DNA of 64,000 bases from Eleginops maclovinus. Taxonomy: Eukaryota > Chordata > Actinopteri > Perciformes > Eleginopidae. Below the pieces are notes generated by a model. The model searched no databases. It was not told where the DNA came from and saw nothing but the letters and a program-made list of their open reading frames with translations. Position numbers and translations under genes: made by a program. The stretch's first letter is position 1; each line of letters opens with the position of its first letter. This document shows, piece by piece, positions 1 to 17,183 of this stretch. The DNA is taken from assembly GCF_036324505.1 (NCBI RefSeq), contig NC_086358.1, forward strand, positions 4,845,268 through 4,909,267. Direction: 5' to 3'.

Positions 1-1452
<1,452 letters not shown>

Positions 1453-2353
1453 TCAGTTATTGCCTCATTACTTCTACATGTTCACTTTAATAAATATGGT
1501 ATTCTATTACTCTATTCCTTCTTTGCTTATCCATTCAAAATGTCGCTGATGTGGGACAAATAAGGGATTTCTGATTTCAGATTTCCGGCCATTTCTCATT
1601 TGTGCTAAGGTGTATATGTCACGTGTTGTCTGCAAACATGCAGCCACTATTAAGAGATAAAACTTTGCACAAGGAACTCTTCTGCTTCAAAATATCAAAA
1701 CATAACACAACATTAACATTAAAGGACCAAGAACCAAACAGTTTAAGGCTCAATATCCCTCGTGTAAACCCTCTGGATGGTATTACCTAACCCTAACCCT
1801 GTTGCAATAAAAAAAAAAGGACATTTTATGACCTGCTCTAGAGAAAGAAATCCCTAAAAAGCATTACTGCTTTTATTTAAATATAAAATCTGAGTATTCC
1901 TCCACCACTGCCTTTCGGGACTACAAGTGAAAGCCTGATTTTGCTTCTCAGTCAGGGAAGAAAGCCAGCTCAGATGTAGAGTCTCGTTCTGCTGCAGTTT
2001 TGAGCGAACACACTCGGCTCACTTTGGCTGCATTTGAATGTATTTCCACTTATCAGCACGTTCTCATTTAGTAGAACAACCCGAACAGTTGTAGGGGAAG
2101 GAGGAAACAAATCCGTGGGGAATCAGGTAATTAGTCACTGGATGGAGAGAGAGAGAGTGAGAGAGAGAGAGAGGGTGAGTGAGGGGTGGGTCGTTACACA
2201 TAAATGCTGCCTCACATCAGAGACAATTACCACAACCACAACAGTCCACACACACACACCAACACACACACATGCATGTACAGTACCCTCACCTAAACCA
2301 CGACCCAACGCCCTACCAACCACAACCACAAGTGCCTTCAACTGTCTGCCAAT

Positions 2354-2402
<49 letters not shown>

Positions 2403-2678
2403 CAATCAAAGTAGAACTCCTCCCTCTTTTGCGTTCAATATTTTCCCTCTCTGTAGTCATAATACATTTGGAGGAAGAAGAGACTTTCCTTTCTAGACAT
2501 TTATTTTCGCTCTTTCCCTCCCCGTCTATCAGACAGGATATTTTTACAGGGCTTTTTTCTTTTTTTTGGCTCCAAATGTTTTCTTGTACAACCGTAGATC
2601 AGTGGTCTTTAAGCCAGTCGTAATAAAACACAGCTCATATAAGACTCGGGTTTCACATGGCCTCTCCTGGCAGATCAG

Positions 2679-2786
<108 letters not shown>

Positions 2787-2924
2787 CGACAAAAAGAGAC
2801 TGATACACAATCGCACCTTAGGTCTTCTTTACTACAGTCCTTAGAAAAACAAACGATAGTTTGAGCCATACATTTTGAAAGTTATGAGACATTTTGAAGA
2901 GTCTCCAAGGGACAAGCATTATTA

Positions 2925-3225
2925 AGGGGCGCTATGACGCAAATTTTTCAGGTGCATATTTGTATGTTCTGTCTCTCCTGGGACATGTCTCCATGCTTTA
3001 ATGTTCAAAAAGCTCTTTATTTCTCTCATACTGCCTGTGCTGCAGCACCTCTTTTCACCCTCTGTCTGAAACCAGAGCCCAGTCTGCTATGATTGGTTAG
3101 CTGGCCGGCTCTGTTATGATTTATCAAACGCTTAGAGATGTCCCGCCCCTTAGCCTATGACGTACAATGTGTGTGAGTGCTAGCCAATAGAAGAGCGATT
3201 GTTAAAAAGCATAATAGCTCCTCTA
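2925..3225 (+). mobile_element. MITE-like element with short terminal inverted repeats
   Basis: This ~300-bp segment begins GGGGCGCTATGACGC and ends with an imperfect inverse match (GCATAATAGCTCCTC). The interior includes GGGACATGTCTCCATGC and TAGAGATGTCCCGCCCC. A second, inverted copy lies at about 40,045-40,430. It codes for nothing and is probably a non-autonomous DNA transposon; I do not assign a superfamily. It sits in bahcc1 intron 1. Confidence 0.8.
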
Positions 3226-5215
3226 TAAAGAAGACACTGTTTTCACACACTGTTATAAATATTCGGCATTCCTCGTAAACTTTTCTTCCCACGGCTGTTC
3301 TTTAATCTCTCACCCTTAGATCTCCACCCTTCCATCTTTTTTCCATTTCCTCATCTCCCCCCCCCCTCCCCCCATCGTTTCTTTCCTGTGGACCCCTCTC
3401 TGTCGGTTTTCTGTTGGCGAGTTGAGGAAAAAATCATATTTGCCCGGTCCCTCTGGCCTGCTGATATGGAAAATAATCTCGGAGGCCGGCCACTAACCTA
3501 AACCCTATTTATGTCAATGTGTTTCTTTTTCCTCCTCCCTTTTTCTTTTTCTTCCTGCTCTCTGTTTCCGCCTTTGTTTTATCCCAGTCCGAACATTCCC
3601 TTTCCATCTTTCCACGCTGCATCCTCTCCAAAGCTTCCCGTAGAAACACCTTATGATGAAAGCACAGAATTAGCCACAACAGATGAGAGATATCGGAGGA
3701 ATAATGAGTGAGATAAAAACTAACATTGCAAAAGCTTTACTCTTCAGAGGGTTTCATCCTGTATCAACAGATCTGTCAAAAATATAACTTTGACCCGAGG
3801 GACATCATGATTACGTGCAGCTTATTAATATACGTGCATACGGTATTTACTATAAATACAAGCTGCTGACAGAGGAAACAGCTCCATTCAGTCTCTGTGG
3901 CGGTAATTAAAGTAGAAAATGTGTTCGTATGCCTCCCATTTTTCCCACTTGGCACCATGACTTGGAAAAGTGTGTCAACACACAGACAGCGAAATCCTCC
4001 GATGTTGACAATCCAAGGTAATAAGAATTCGAATTATGAGTTTTTATTCATGCTAATAGGGCCAGCTGTACTTACAGTGAGCAGAATCTGCTTTAGTTTA
4101 TTCATGATTGACTGTAATGTGATTTGCTGAGGGGAAAATCCACTCAAAAACACTTAAACACTGTTTTATATAAAAAAAAACCCCAAAAAACAAGTGCTGG
4201 AAACGTGCCTTGCTTTTCTGGGCAGGTTTTGCTACTTGGCATATTTCTGGTATTCTCATGGATAACGGGGCCAAACATAAATTTTGGGATGTCGTTATAT
4301 TTCCAGCGCAGCCACAGCAGAGTTTGATAGCAGCAAATCTGGAGACTCAACAGTATAAACGTAAGGATTTGGTGTCTGCGCTTCAGGATTTAACAGCCGG
4401 AGCTTCACAGGCGCCATTTTACACTGATGTTTAACAGTCATACCGGGAGAAACCTTTCTGCAAAAAGGAAAGAAATACTAAATTCTCCACAGAAAGTACC
4501 TTTTCAACTCGGGAAACTGTCACACTTTTGCTGCTATGAAAAGATGATTGAAACCTTTGATAGTAATGTGGATTTGGTTTTAACCCCAAAGGATCAACGC
4601 TGCTTAAAGAAAGTTGCGCTCGTGTTGTATACACCTTTAAAACACACTAAGGCCGTTTTAATTAAGGTTGAATCAATCAGGTTTGCTCACACGCTCGGCA
4701 TTTTTGATGTTTAGAAAAAGTAAAGGCCTTCACGCTAAACCCAAAGAAAGTGTCTAATGATGAAAAGCACCCCACAACTCAAGGTTACTTTCTCATCCTT
4801 GGATTACAACAGATCTGGTCTTGCATTTATCAACCCAACTCATATACAGAATATATGCAGTATGTTTCTCAGAGCAAGGGGAAAAAAATCTATGTGAAAA
4901 AAAAATAACCCTGCACCTCCTTTTGTGTGTTTGTCTCAGCAGCTGCTGAACAGTGCTTGATGAAATCCACAGTGAAACAAAACAGCGAGACAACAGATAA
5001 CAGGCCAGACCCTCCCAAGGTTTTTTTCTATTCTAAAGAATAAAAAGGGGGGAGGTAGAGGAGGAGGAGAAGCAGACAGGAGAGGAGAGGAGAGGAGGAA
5101 GACACCAAAATGAGGGGCTGATATAATGAATGTCACAGGAGGAAGAAGCTAAAACATATAAAGTAATGGAGGAATATTATACGCTGTAGCTCTCTAAATG
5201 GACTGCCGCTGATCA

Positions 5216-6101
<886 letters not shown>

Positions 6102-6519
6102 GGTCCGTAAAAGCATTATGGCATTGGGGACACCAACACATTCAATGTGTGAGTAAGCACCCGAGCGGTGCTTACAAAGAATACGTTCAGGGGAAAAAGG
6201 AGTTCTTTTGCTCGACTAGATCCGGATAGCATTTTCCTTCTGCTCTATCTTATTATTCATCAATTGACTCATTCATGTTAGAGAGAGCAGGGTGCGCAAG
6301 CAAAGCATGGCATGTCGCCTGGGACGAGCGGCTGTACTGAATCACATTACGGCGGGAAAAGAAGAGAGAGGACAGAGAAAGAGAGAAAAAGAGTGGAGGG
6401 GAAAAATGAGATGAAAGAGCTACAAATGAGAGATTTCCCTGTGAGGCGCATAAATCAGTAGAGTAAGAACAGCACAGCTCAAAGCCTGGCTCCCAGGCTG
6501 CGGACCAGAGCCGAGCCAG

Positions 6520-6681
<162 letters not shown>

Positions 6682-7196
6682 CTACTACCATCTCTGGATG
6701 CACGAGACTACTGTAGTTACATCCCAATCTTGCTGCACCTACATGTGTGCGTTAACACCATCAAACACCGGTGAAGATGTGAAGAGACACATCATCTGCT
6801 GGCTGTGAGGCTGTGAAAATTACAGGAAAATAAAAGCAGGTGGAATTAAATTAACATAGATAAAACGACGACAGTGCACCTTGAGTGAACCCAGCCTGAA
6901 AGCCCCGAAAAAGGTCCTGGTTGTTGCTTTCCGTCCCTGAACATGGACCGCAGTAAACTGAGTAAGAAGGAAACGCTCCTGCTTTTTTGACCACATACTT
7001 TTTTTTGGGACGCCACACACCCACGGCAGGAAGAAAGGCCATATATGGTCAAGGGGAGCAGAAACACATGAGGTTTTTAGGAAGCAGGAAAGAGGAAAAA
7101 AGGGGGGTTGTTAGAGTAAGTTTTTCCATGTTTTACCAAAGAAAACAGGGGATTTTGGGGAAAAGGGGGTCATACAGACACAAACGCTACGTCAGG

Positions 7197-7483
<287 letters not shown>

Positions 7484-8539
7484 TGGCAGCCCCCCAGCCA
7501 TAACCCCTACAGTTACTTTCAGTAAACAGTGGGGGAAGCTGTTCTGGGAGTTCTGGTCGTTCTCCAGTCCGACAGGCCTGTGCCACGCCCATTGTGGTCC
7601 ATTCAGTGTGCAGCCACAGCAAACACACACACACCCACTCACACACACACACACTGAAATGATTTGAAGCTGCTGGATGAAATACACCAGGGGGTCAAGA
7701 CACCAGGAAGAGCACAAAGTGAGTCTAACAGAAAACATGTCACTGTGAGCCGAAGGGCAAAGTGGAGGCGGAGATGAACAGGTACATGTGTTTCTTCTTA
7801 AATCACATGATCTACTGAAGTTCAAACTCAAACCAAGTTCACCATGTATCAATAACTACAGCTTTCTGGTTACAAACGGCAATCTACATATGTTCTTGAT
7901 AATACAATGATGGCTCAAAATACAGGGAAGCAGACGCTAACAGTATATGTGATGTAATGGTTCGATATTTAGCCGTAATGCTAATGTAGCAAACCTACTA
8001 GCCTTAGCAGGTAGACAGGTTAAGTTAGCGGCTATGCTGAACATAATCTGCCATATCAACTTCAAAGTTTGAAATGTGTTCGTGTATGTTTGTTTTGTTT
8101 GTTTTCACTGCCTCAGAAGTAACCAAAAATGTTGTGCAGTTACACGTTTTATGAAGAAAATGTGGCGTTAGCTACTTTCAAGCTAACTAGAGGCTAGCTA
8201 ACAAGCTAAACAAAATGTTAACCAATTGTCAAATCCACTAAGGAACCAGCATACATCCACTAAACTACTTTGAACTGACTATACTTACTGTATTTTTGAA
8301 AAATGTGAGTATGAATGAATTAAGAGGCATTTAAAACATCTGGGCTGTAATATTTATGAGACAGAAGGAAGTTATTAGATGGAGTTCAGGCTTTGCTTTC
8401 AGGAATCTTGGAAGGTTTTGTAGAAAGAAATGGAAGATAAGCCATAAAGTAAGTGAGGTATTTTTGTAAATCTTGATTCAATATTTTTTCATGAATAATA
8501 TTACCAAAAATAAAACTCTCCTTGCTATTTTTTCTTTGT

Positions 8540-8780
8540 GCAGGTTGTGATTTCAGCCTCAGATTCACAGCAGCGGCGGCGCAGCTAAAGTTAGCTCCAA
8601 CTCCAGTGGAAAGTAAGACACCTACGCAGCAGAAGCGAAGCGTGCAGGGCGGAGGACAACATCCTTTAACCAGCAGGCAGCAGAGCCAGCATCTACCCTG
8701 CTGAAGTGCCCTTTAGCAAGACACTGAATCTCTACCAGCTGTAACTGACCCTGCAGTCTGATACGCCTGCAGCCGGGAAA
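8540..8780 (+). mobile_element. SINE-like fragment
   Basis: The stretch CTGCTGAAGTGCCCTTTAGC with following AAGACACTGAATC resembles a segment of a common teleost short retroposon. No intact tRNA-type A and B boxes are visible, so only a fragment is claimed. Confidence 0.45.
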
Positions 8781-8907
8781 CAGTGAGTCGAGAAACGTTG
8801 GATCAAATATCACATTATTATTACAGTACGCTACTTACAAACCATCTACGGTGCTTCCTTCAATCACACACCACGGCTATATCTCAGTATAACTGGAGCA
8901 GGATGTT

Positions 8908-9270
<363 letters not shown>

Positions 9271-9659
9271 AGACAGTCAGTGTGTGTATGAGTGTGAGGG
9301 GGAAGAGACTAAAGGGAGCGGGATCAGCAGACAGCGAAAACGAGAAAGGGGCAACAGGGGAGCTAGCGGGGGAAGAAAGGGAAGGAGGGAGGGAGGGAGA
9401 GAGAGGGCGAGACATGATGGGTGACAGAGGGGAGTGAGACATAGAGACGGGAGGAGGCATAAGGTGAGAATAACCTAGTCTGACCTTTTTTCACTAAGGG
9501 TTTTCCATTCTTTATATTCCCTCATTGCGGTAATATTTACTCAGGAATAAAAGATTATTGGACGGATCCACGGAGAGGAAATAAGGAGGAGGGAAAGGAG
9601 AGCAAGAAAATGAAAATAATGGAGAAGAGGAGGCTGATGGAGAGGGGGAGGAGAAGATT

Positions 9660-9965
9660 TCAGGGCTGCAACTAACAATTATGTTCATTGTCGATCAGTC
9701 TGCCATATCTTCTTCATTATTCAATGAATCGTTAGAGCGTGAAATGTGAAAAAAATGGTGAGAAAATGCACTGATTCTCAGAGGTGATGTCTTCAAAAGG
9801 TCTGGCTTTCTCCAAATAACAAATAAATGTAATAGAGAAGGATAAATAACAGGGAAAACACTAGAAATCTTCACTTTTGAAACACAGAAACCAGCAAATG
9901 TTTAGCATTTTAGCTTAAAGAATTGCTCGTAGGATTGACTGATTTTCAAAATTGCTGCGTTTAAT
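9660..9965 (+). mobile_element. Degenerate dispersed element starting GGGCTGCAACTAACAATTAT
   Basis: The segment starts with the GGGCTGCAACTAAC...ATTGTCGATCA signature of a very abundant percomorph short element. The normally complementary far end is eroded (GATTGACTGATTTTCAAAATTG). The interior is AT-rich and non-coding. The family is recognised from memory of fish genomes and was not checked by alignment. Confidence 0.6.
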
Positions 9966-10065
9966 TTGATCAAAATGAACGGATCGCTTCAGGTTCATCT
10001 CGCATGGTAATGTCAAATAAGCACACCGAAGCTATGCCCAAATAAAATGAGCCATGAGGACGCAC

Positions 10066-10093
10066 AACAGAACAGAACAGAACAGAACAGTTG
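10066..10093. repeat. (ACAGA)n pentanucleotide repeat
   Basis: About five copies of ACAGA, short and perfect. Confidence 0.9.
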
Positions 10094-11144
10094 CTGAATC
10101 GATAAACGGTTGCTTTATTTCTACACTGTTAGGACAGTTTGGTAGATTATAACAGACGTGTTTCACTTTTTGCTGACAAATACTTGAATGAATAATGAAA
10201 TTAAATGTGAGCTGCAGTACTAATTCAATATTATCCTTAATCGTCTTTCAACAAATTGATTTTGCAATAGCACAATCATGTCATGTCAAATGTACAATTT
10301 TTAGATCAAATTTTATATTGAGATAATAACATAATGAGCCATGGCTACATGAAGAAAAGATTAACTGTGTTTCACTATACTCTGCAAGCTGTTGAGGCAG
10401 AGATTCAATTCCTAAAGTGATGCATCAATTAAACACACTTAAGCGAGCAATTTTTGCACAAAGCACATCAGAAAAATGAGGGTGAAATTCCTACAGATGA
10501 GCAAAAAAAGTGCATGTCACCACTGAACAGAAATACAGCGAGACTGCTCTTTTCTGTTATACATGCAAAGTGCTGTGCTGCTTAAGATGTTTGTCTTCTA
10601 TTTATTTATTCCTTATGAAGTATTGTATTCAGAAACATGTAATTTAGCTTTGGCAATATTGTGAACATCCATGCTACTGAAGCTTATTTGATTCCTTATT
10701 TTTGAAGACAAAGCTGAACAAATAGAAGCGCCGATAAAACACCAACACTAAGAGGGTCTGATGGAGTACACACACACACACACACACACTCACACACACA
10801 CATATGCAAAAGCCGAGATAAGTGCACTCTCGCACACAATAGACACCGTCTGTATTATGCATGCACACATGCTTCCAAATATTACAAAAACACACATCAA
10901 AACGAGCGGAAAAGACAGTAGGCGGTTATTAAAGAGACAAAAGAGAAAATAGAGAGAAGGAGAAGAGACACTTTACTAGCAATCAAAGACGAAGAAAAGA
11001 GGGGAGAAAGAAGGCGGGAGGGAGGGAGGAGGAGAGAGAGGGGGGGAAAAAAGGGAGAGTGTGCTTCTAATCAGCCCGGATCCAAAATTTAGACAGGCAC
11101 ACACAGAGGCACAAGCAAGTCCCAGTAGGATTAGGACCTAAGCA

Positions 11145-11275
<131 letters not shown>

Positions 11276-11592
11276 TCCCACGAGACTGATTAGCCATGAA
11301 TGACTGATGACGGATCTTTGTTGTTGTTGTTTTTTTTGTCTCCCCCCTCCCCTCTCCCTCTCTCTTGTTTTCTTTCTCACTATACTCTCAGCTCGGGCAA
11401 GAGCGCATGGGAGGGGATTCACACACACACACACATCCACACAAATATATATATATAAAGCTGCACATGGCTCCATGTATATTCAACGAAGGCTCCTGAA
11501 TATACTTAATGCTTTCATGTGTGTCACTGTGTAACGATCCATGCTGTTCCACACAGCTGCTTCTCTCTTTCTCGTACTCTCTATCCCCCCCC

Positions 11593-11627
<35 letters not shown>

Positions 11628-12149
11628 ATAAACCTTTTCCTGGGCACACTAGCCGTCCTTTACGCCAAACACTGTTCAATCAGCAGTGTGACTCAGAAAA
11701 AGGGCTCCAGGATCCAGGAGTCAGTGCCTTCTTTAACCTCCAGATGAACCTCCATCCATCTGAGCCCCCTGACAGCAAAACAAACTGGACATAGACCCGC
11801 CTGAATGGAGGCCATTACAATATGAATGAGCCAAACAGAGCTGAAATGAATCGAATGGAGGACCAAAACACAACCGCGGAGAAAAGGTTTCCCCGATGAG
11901 CTCGGGTAACGATGAGTCGGCACAAAATGTGACCCTGCAGAGGAATAGAAAGAAAAAAGCAGTTCAGGTGTCGCGATACGGGCCTCGCATGTTCAGGGGG
12001 TGCAGACCTGTGGATCATGGCGAGACTGTGACATCATGTCTGCCCCCCACCACCTCCTCCTCCTCCTCCTCCTCCCTCCCTAAGTGATGTCACCTTTCTG
12101 TCACATAGCGTAAACAGGGGATTGCCATGACCCCTCTGAATAAGCCATA

Positions 12150-12335
12150 AAATAGCAGGGAATTGTGGAGCCTGCACACAGGAACAGCCACTTTCTCCTC
12201 GAATTTCACATATTCATTCATCATCGGAATAAGCAGTGTTTTATTTTTATATTGTTCAAGGAGCCTTTGACTTTGCCATGCATGGTAGCTACTGTGCGTT
12301 GACAATAAAGCCTTTGAATCTTTGAATCTTGAACA
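12150..12335 (+). mobile_element. Non-LTR retrotransposon 3' end
   Basis: The segment ends GACAATAAAGCCTTTGAATC with the terminal octamer repeated (TTTGAATC TTTGAATC TTG). This is the short tandem 3' terminus typical of L2/CR1-group fish LINEs. It is severely 5' truncated with no reverse-transcriptase coding left. Confidence 0.65.
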
Positions 12336-12388
12336 TACATTCATATCTTCAATACAAGCCACATAAAACACCTTATACTGCGTAAATG

Positions 12389-12390
<2 letters not shown>

Positions 12391-12427
<37 letters not shown>
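12391..12427. repeat. (CA)n microsatellite
   Basis: A short perfect CA run just after a LINE tail. Similar short runs occur at 11,595-11,625 and 15,105-15,138. Confidence 0.95.
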
Positions 12428-12429
<2 letters not shown>

Positions 12430-12639
12430 CTCCCCCTCCTCCTGTACAGAGCAAGAAGCTGTTTTAGCCTTGTGTTTTGCGGGCTGTTTAAAATGTCATT
12501 TTTCTCTCGTTTCTCTGACTTCAAAGGCACCGCTCTGAGCTCTCACTCCCTCTTGCCAAATCCTCCAATCGTTTCTGATTTAGTGAGTTGGCCATGGGCC
12601 GAGTTGCACCGGGACGGGCCCGTTTACAACCGGCCGAAT

Positions 12640-13035
12640 GGTGGGGAGAGGGGGGGAAGGCAAGAAGAGGGAGAAACAAATGAGGCAATGTGGAGAAGGA
12701 GTGGAAGCAGGCTGAAATTGAGACAGCAATAGGAGGAGTTGGGCTGCGAGGAGGCGATGGGTGTGTGGGGAGTTAGCAGAGATGGGAGCTGGATATAAGA
12801 GGTGGTGGTGGGGGGGGGGATCGATTGAGAACAGAGGAGAGGGGAGAGTAGAGTGGGGAGGAAGGCGGGCCACTTGAAAAAGCTGAGAGGAGCGAAGGGG
12901 GAAGTGAAAGAGGAAAGCAGAAGGAGAGGAGGAAGAGGGAGGGCGAGCATGTGGTCAAAGAGGAGCGAGGAGGACGAGCGGATGGAGGTTTGGGACAGAA
13001 GAAGAAGAAGGAGAAGGAGAAGAAGAAGAGCACAT
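12640..13035. repeat. Purine-rich tract (GA/GGA rich)
   Basis: The plus strand is strongly purine-biased across about 400 bp, with many AGGAGG, GGGGAGAG and AAGAAG words, capped by AAGAAGAAGAAGG runs at 12,998-13,030. The encoded R/E/K-rich and, on the other strand, L/P/S-rich frames are compositional artefacts. Confidence 0.8.
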
Positions 13036-15104
13036 GGACACAGGAAGTCTGGCGCTTTCCACTCACATGCCAAGTCATCAGATGGCGGTGTGTGTTCACA
13101 CCCCGGAGATGTCGCAACCAAACGCACCCCACTCCCTTCAAATCACTGCTACCGACAATAAGCAGCTGTTCACATGTTGGACGAGAGCTGGAGATGAGAC
13201 AAAAGTCTTCTGTCTGCGCGGCTAATGTGCTCCCAAACGAACGGGGGAGATAAGACTTGGTGTTATTTATTTTCAACAACTTTTAATATTTTCTTTTTTT
13301 ATTTATTCCCTAATTTGTCTTTTTAATTACTTATCCGTCTTATTCATTTTAATATTTGTTTGAGCATGGAATCAATGTACTTCTTTAATTTAACTTTGAT
13401 CTCTTTGGGTTTTCAGGGTAGAGAATGGGGGGGGGAGTAAAAGACACATGCGAGTGCTTCGAAACAAACGCTCGCTTCATTCAAAACTCCCAACATCACA
13501 AAGAGGAGCTGTTAATAAATTCACTTTTTGGTTTTGTATCTCTCCGTTGACCTTTCATGAGGCCCGAATCTCGGTCCCAGTCACTCCGAGGTCAATTTGA
13601 TTAGACATTCAGGAATATATTTAAATGATGTGCTGTAGTTTGCTTGAAATATCAAAGCACACGAGTGTAATTTGTAATGGAAATGCCTTTAATGACTTCA
13701 CTGGCTTTACTTAATGACTTAATGCCTTTAATGCGTCGCCACATTTCAAACAGTCAGACTCATTTAACTGATTTCTTTGGCCTTGCTGCATATTTTATGT
13801 GAAGTTTACATAAGTGCAGCGCTGATGTGGGTGTGAAATCAGTTTTCCAATGTTTTGAGGTTGACTTAAAAAAAATGGGTATGTAAAAATGTGATTTTTT
13901 TCTAAGAATTTGTATGCAGTGGGTGTTAGTTTTCATATAACTGCTTGGTTATTTGGTCAACCTAAAATATGATTATTTTGACCCAGTGTTACACAAAACA
14001 AGCTTTACTTCAAAACCATTCCCTAGTGTGGTTATGTTATACAAGTTTAACGTGAACAATCAGTAAGAAATAGTAAGATTTGGTTAAGTATACTAACAAA
14101 AAGGGTCAAAACAACCCACAGTTTCCACCCCCATGGGGGCTAAATTAACCCAGTATGCATTGGTGCAATTGTGTCCAAAAAGCCAATTTAGTTAGTGTGT
14201 ATATGGTATTTGAATTCAATATGAACAATCAGTAACAAATTGTAACATTTGGTGAAGTAAAATAACACAAAGGGACAAAACAAGCACAGTTTCCACCCCA
14301 TGGGGACCAAATTAACCCAGTATGCATTGGTGTGATTGTGTCCCAAAAGCCAATTTAGTTAATTTTTAATGCATTTGTGTTTTTTCTCCTTAAATTGAAT
14401 TGACAGTTAACACTTCCTCCCTGCGCCCAATCGCAGCTCGTCTGGCTGCAGCCTCCACCAGCTGTCTCTGCACACAGGGGGTCGTCTTGCACGCTGCACC
14501 CGGGATGTGCCCCCTGTACCCTGGGTAGAGCTTGTGAGGTGAGGGGGGGGGGGTCTGTCTGAGTGAGACTCACCCACTGCTGACTCATCACACACACACA
14601 CAATCACACACACACAGGCAAGGGTCTCCCCTCCCTCTTGCTTTCACTCGCTCGCACTCTCGAGAGGCAGCGAAGGCTGAGGACTCGGGGATGGCGGCCA
14701 GTGGGAGCCGTCAGGCAGTGGTAATCTGACTGGATTACCAACCAGGTGGAAACATTCAGCCCCTCGACTCCCTCTACTCCCCCTCTTCTTCCTCTACTCC
14801 ATCCATCAATCATTTACATGCTCATAGTATCTTTTCACCCTTATATTTCCTTCTTTCGTTAGTATTTATGGCCTTAAACAGACAGTAGCTTGAATATCCA
14901 CACACACATTATCTTTTCTCTCTGCGTCATGCAAGTTGTTTTTGTGTGAAGGTGTGTGCAGGTAGGAGGGTGAAGGGGCGTGTCTCATCACGGCTGCCAG
15001 TGACGATCAAAGCCAAAGTCGAGAAACTTCCAAGAAAAGACACACATTACTGACAGCCCCATGATGAATGGACGGGGCGGCTGCATGTCAAGGAAGGAAA
15101 GAAA

Positions 15105-15139
<35 letters not shown>

Positions 15140-16560
15140 TTATAGCCAAGAATTGCAGATTTTAGCTGCAGGATCTACACTACAAGGAATGAAGAAGAAG
15201 CAGAAGAAGAGGAGGAAAAAGGTCAAATAGGAAGATTAGTAGAAAAGAAGAAGCGGCGAAGGGTTATCTAGTCTAACCAAAACATTCTGATTATGGTTTA
15301 TTACTTTTTCAAAGCACAAAACACAAGCAGCTTAAGATATAAACCCTTTGGGGACTGTGCGTATGTGTGTGTACAGCTGTGCATGTGTGCTCACATGTGA
15401 CATGAATGGGTGCTCTTTCTGTCTGTATTACTAGGTCACACACTCTCTCACACATACACACACACGAACACACACACTCGTGTAAACAAAAACCGTCTGC
15501 TGTCTGGGAAGTAACACACCTGTTCAATGACAAGCTTTGCCACGCCCTCTATAATACGGCACACCTGTGCTACTGCAGGCTAAACCTAACCTTAATCTCA
15601 CACACACACACACACACCACACTTGCACAACTACTGCCCAGGGGCTAACATCACAGAAAAGGGGAAAAAAGAGAGGGAGGCTGGAATAAAAGCAAAGCAG
15701 CGAAACAGGGAGGGGAAGGAGAGACAAAGGCTCTCCCACTGCTGCTATCAGTAATCTAAACGCCTGTGTAATATCATTGTGGGGTTTTATCAAACGGGGG
15801 CTGAATCTTATGGCGTTGGTATGCGGCTGTCATTCCATCACCTTGTCAAGCGCGACCATATTCAAGCAGACACCATGCTGATCTAAATAAGAGGATTCGG
15901 CAAATTGATGGATTGCAGGTTTTTCCGGGATATGAAGAAACGGGGGGGAATGAGCTTTTTTTTCTTCCTTTTTTTTTACTTTGAATTACTGTACCGGTTG
16001 GGTCTTGAAAAAAAAAATGGTGTCTCTTTCCAAAGATCTGAAACAAACCCCCCCTTCTCCTCCTGGCCACATCATATCTACCCCCTGCGCCGAGGCCTAG
16101 GGCCAGGCATACAGCTTTCTGAATCTCTAAGGAGGGGGGCAAGCACAAAGGTAACCCCCATCCTAACCTCCCAGCAAACACACACACGTATCCCAACCCC
16201 CCATCCCAAAACAACAATCCTCTATGCCCATCATGTCAGTCAAAACCCCATCAGGGACATGCATGGAGAGTCTGGATATCTGGAATCTCAATACAGTGTC
16301 ATGCACCTTGAGACCCAGCGAGAGGCCCTCTTGAATATATTTCAATAGCATTATCACCGTGCATTAGTACGCTTTTTCTCCTTTTCACAGAATCATCCTT
16401 AAATTGGACCATAATATATGTCAGCGGGTTGCAATATCAGTCAAATCTGAGCTTTTTAAATCGTTATGGAAGTTAGCTTTGTTAAAACAACCCGTAAGAG
16501 GTTTAAACAAGGCAAAATCACTTCAGAGGAGGCATGCCGCTGAATGCAATGTGAAATCTA
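13036..16560. other. Intron stretch without gene
   Basis: Mixed unique sequence with the 14.05-14.36 kb duplication, short CA runs and poly-A/poly-T tracts near 15,960-16,020. The stretch 16,240-16,345 is repeat-free and of balanced composition (GGATATCTGGAATCTCAATA). No exon with splice signals and recognisable protein is seen. Confidence 0.6.
14051..14362 (+). repeat. Tandem duplication, about 168-bp unit, two copies
   Basis: Copy 1 starts at 14,051 and copy 2 at about 14,220. Shared landmarks are TGAACAATCAGTAA, CACAGTTTCCACCCC, AAATTAACCCAGTATGCATT and AGCCAATTTAGTTA, in the same order with small indels. It is non-coding and lies in bahcc1 intron 1. Confidence 0.9.
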
Positions 16561-17183
16561 TAAAATATTCTATTCATATTAAATAAATTATACAGTTTGA
16601 ATTATGCTGAGATATATTTTAATATCATTTAGGGCTCTAATTATGTAAATTATTTAATGTGTGTGCTTCCATAAAAGGATCATGCATTTCTGGATAATAC
16701 ATTTACAAAAACACATTTCTACCTGTAGACGATTAATTACGTTACATTTTATTATAAAGTCTCAAAATTGCTAAATGATGGAAAATAATACATTTAAATA
16801 TTGTGCTATTAGTCCTACATATATTGTAATTCACTTGTAGAAAATAAAACAATATACATTCTATGTGATTTACCACATGTGCTCTTAAGTCAAGAGTCTT
16901 TTGGAGGGTATGGCAATTTCTAAAGACAAACCAAGCTGATGTGGGGCCCTCAATAATGTTGGCCATATTGATGGACCCTGGAATGTTAAAGGACATGGAC
17001 ACTACTATTTTGCTATGGGCACTGTGGTATTTATTTTGATCATTTGTAATGTTCTGATATATGTGTCGATCTGCAATAGCAACTTTTTATATTTTAGTAG
17101 GTCAAGTTATGGTTACAATGAGTAAGGCTCATACAGGCACTTAGGGCAGCTTAAGAGTCCTTTTAGGTGAAGACGTAGCACAG

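Noticed and set aside
1782..1800. Telomere-like CCTAACCCTAACCC
   Set aside because: Only two units; too short to be an interstitial telomeric array and expected by chance.
7940..7975. Possible tRNA B-box (GGTTCGATATT)
   Set aside because: No A box at proper spacing and no cloverleaf can be drawn; no tRNA gene found in the window.
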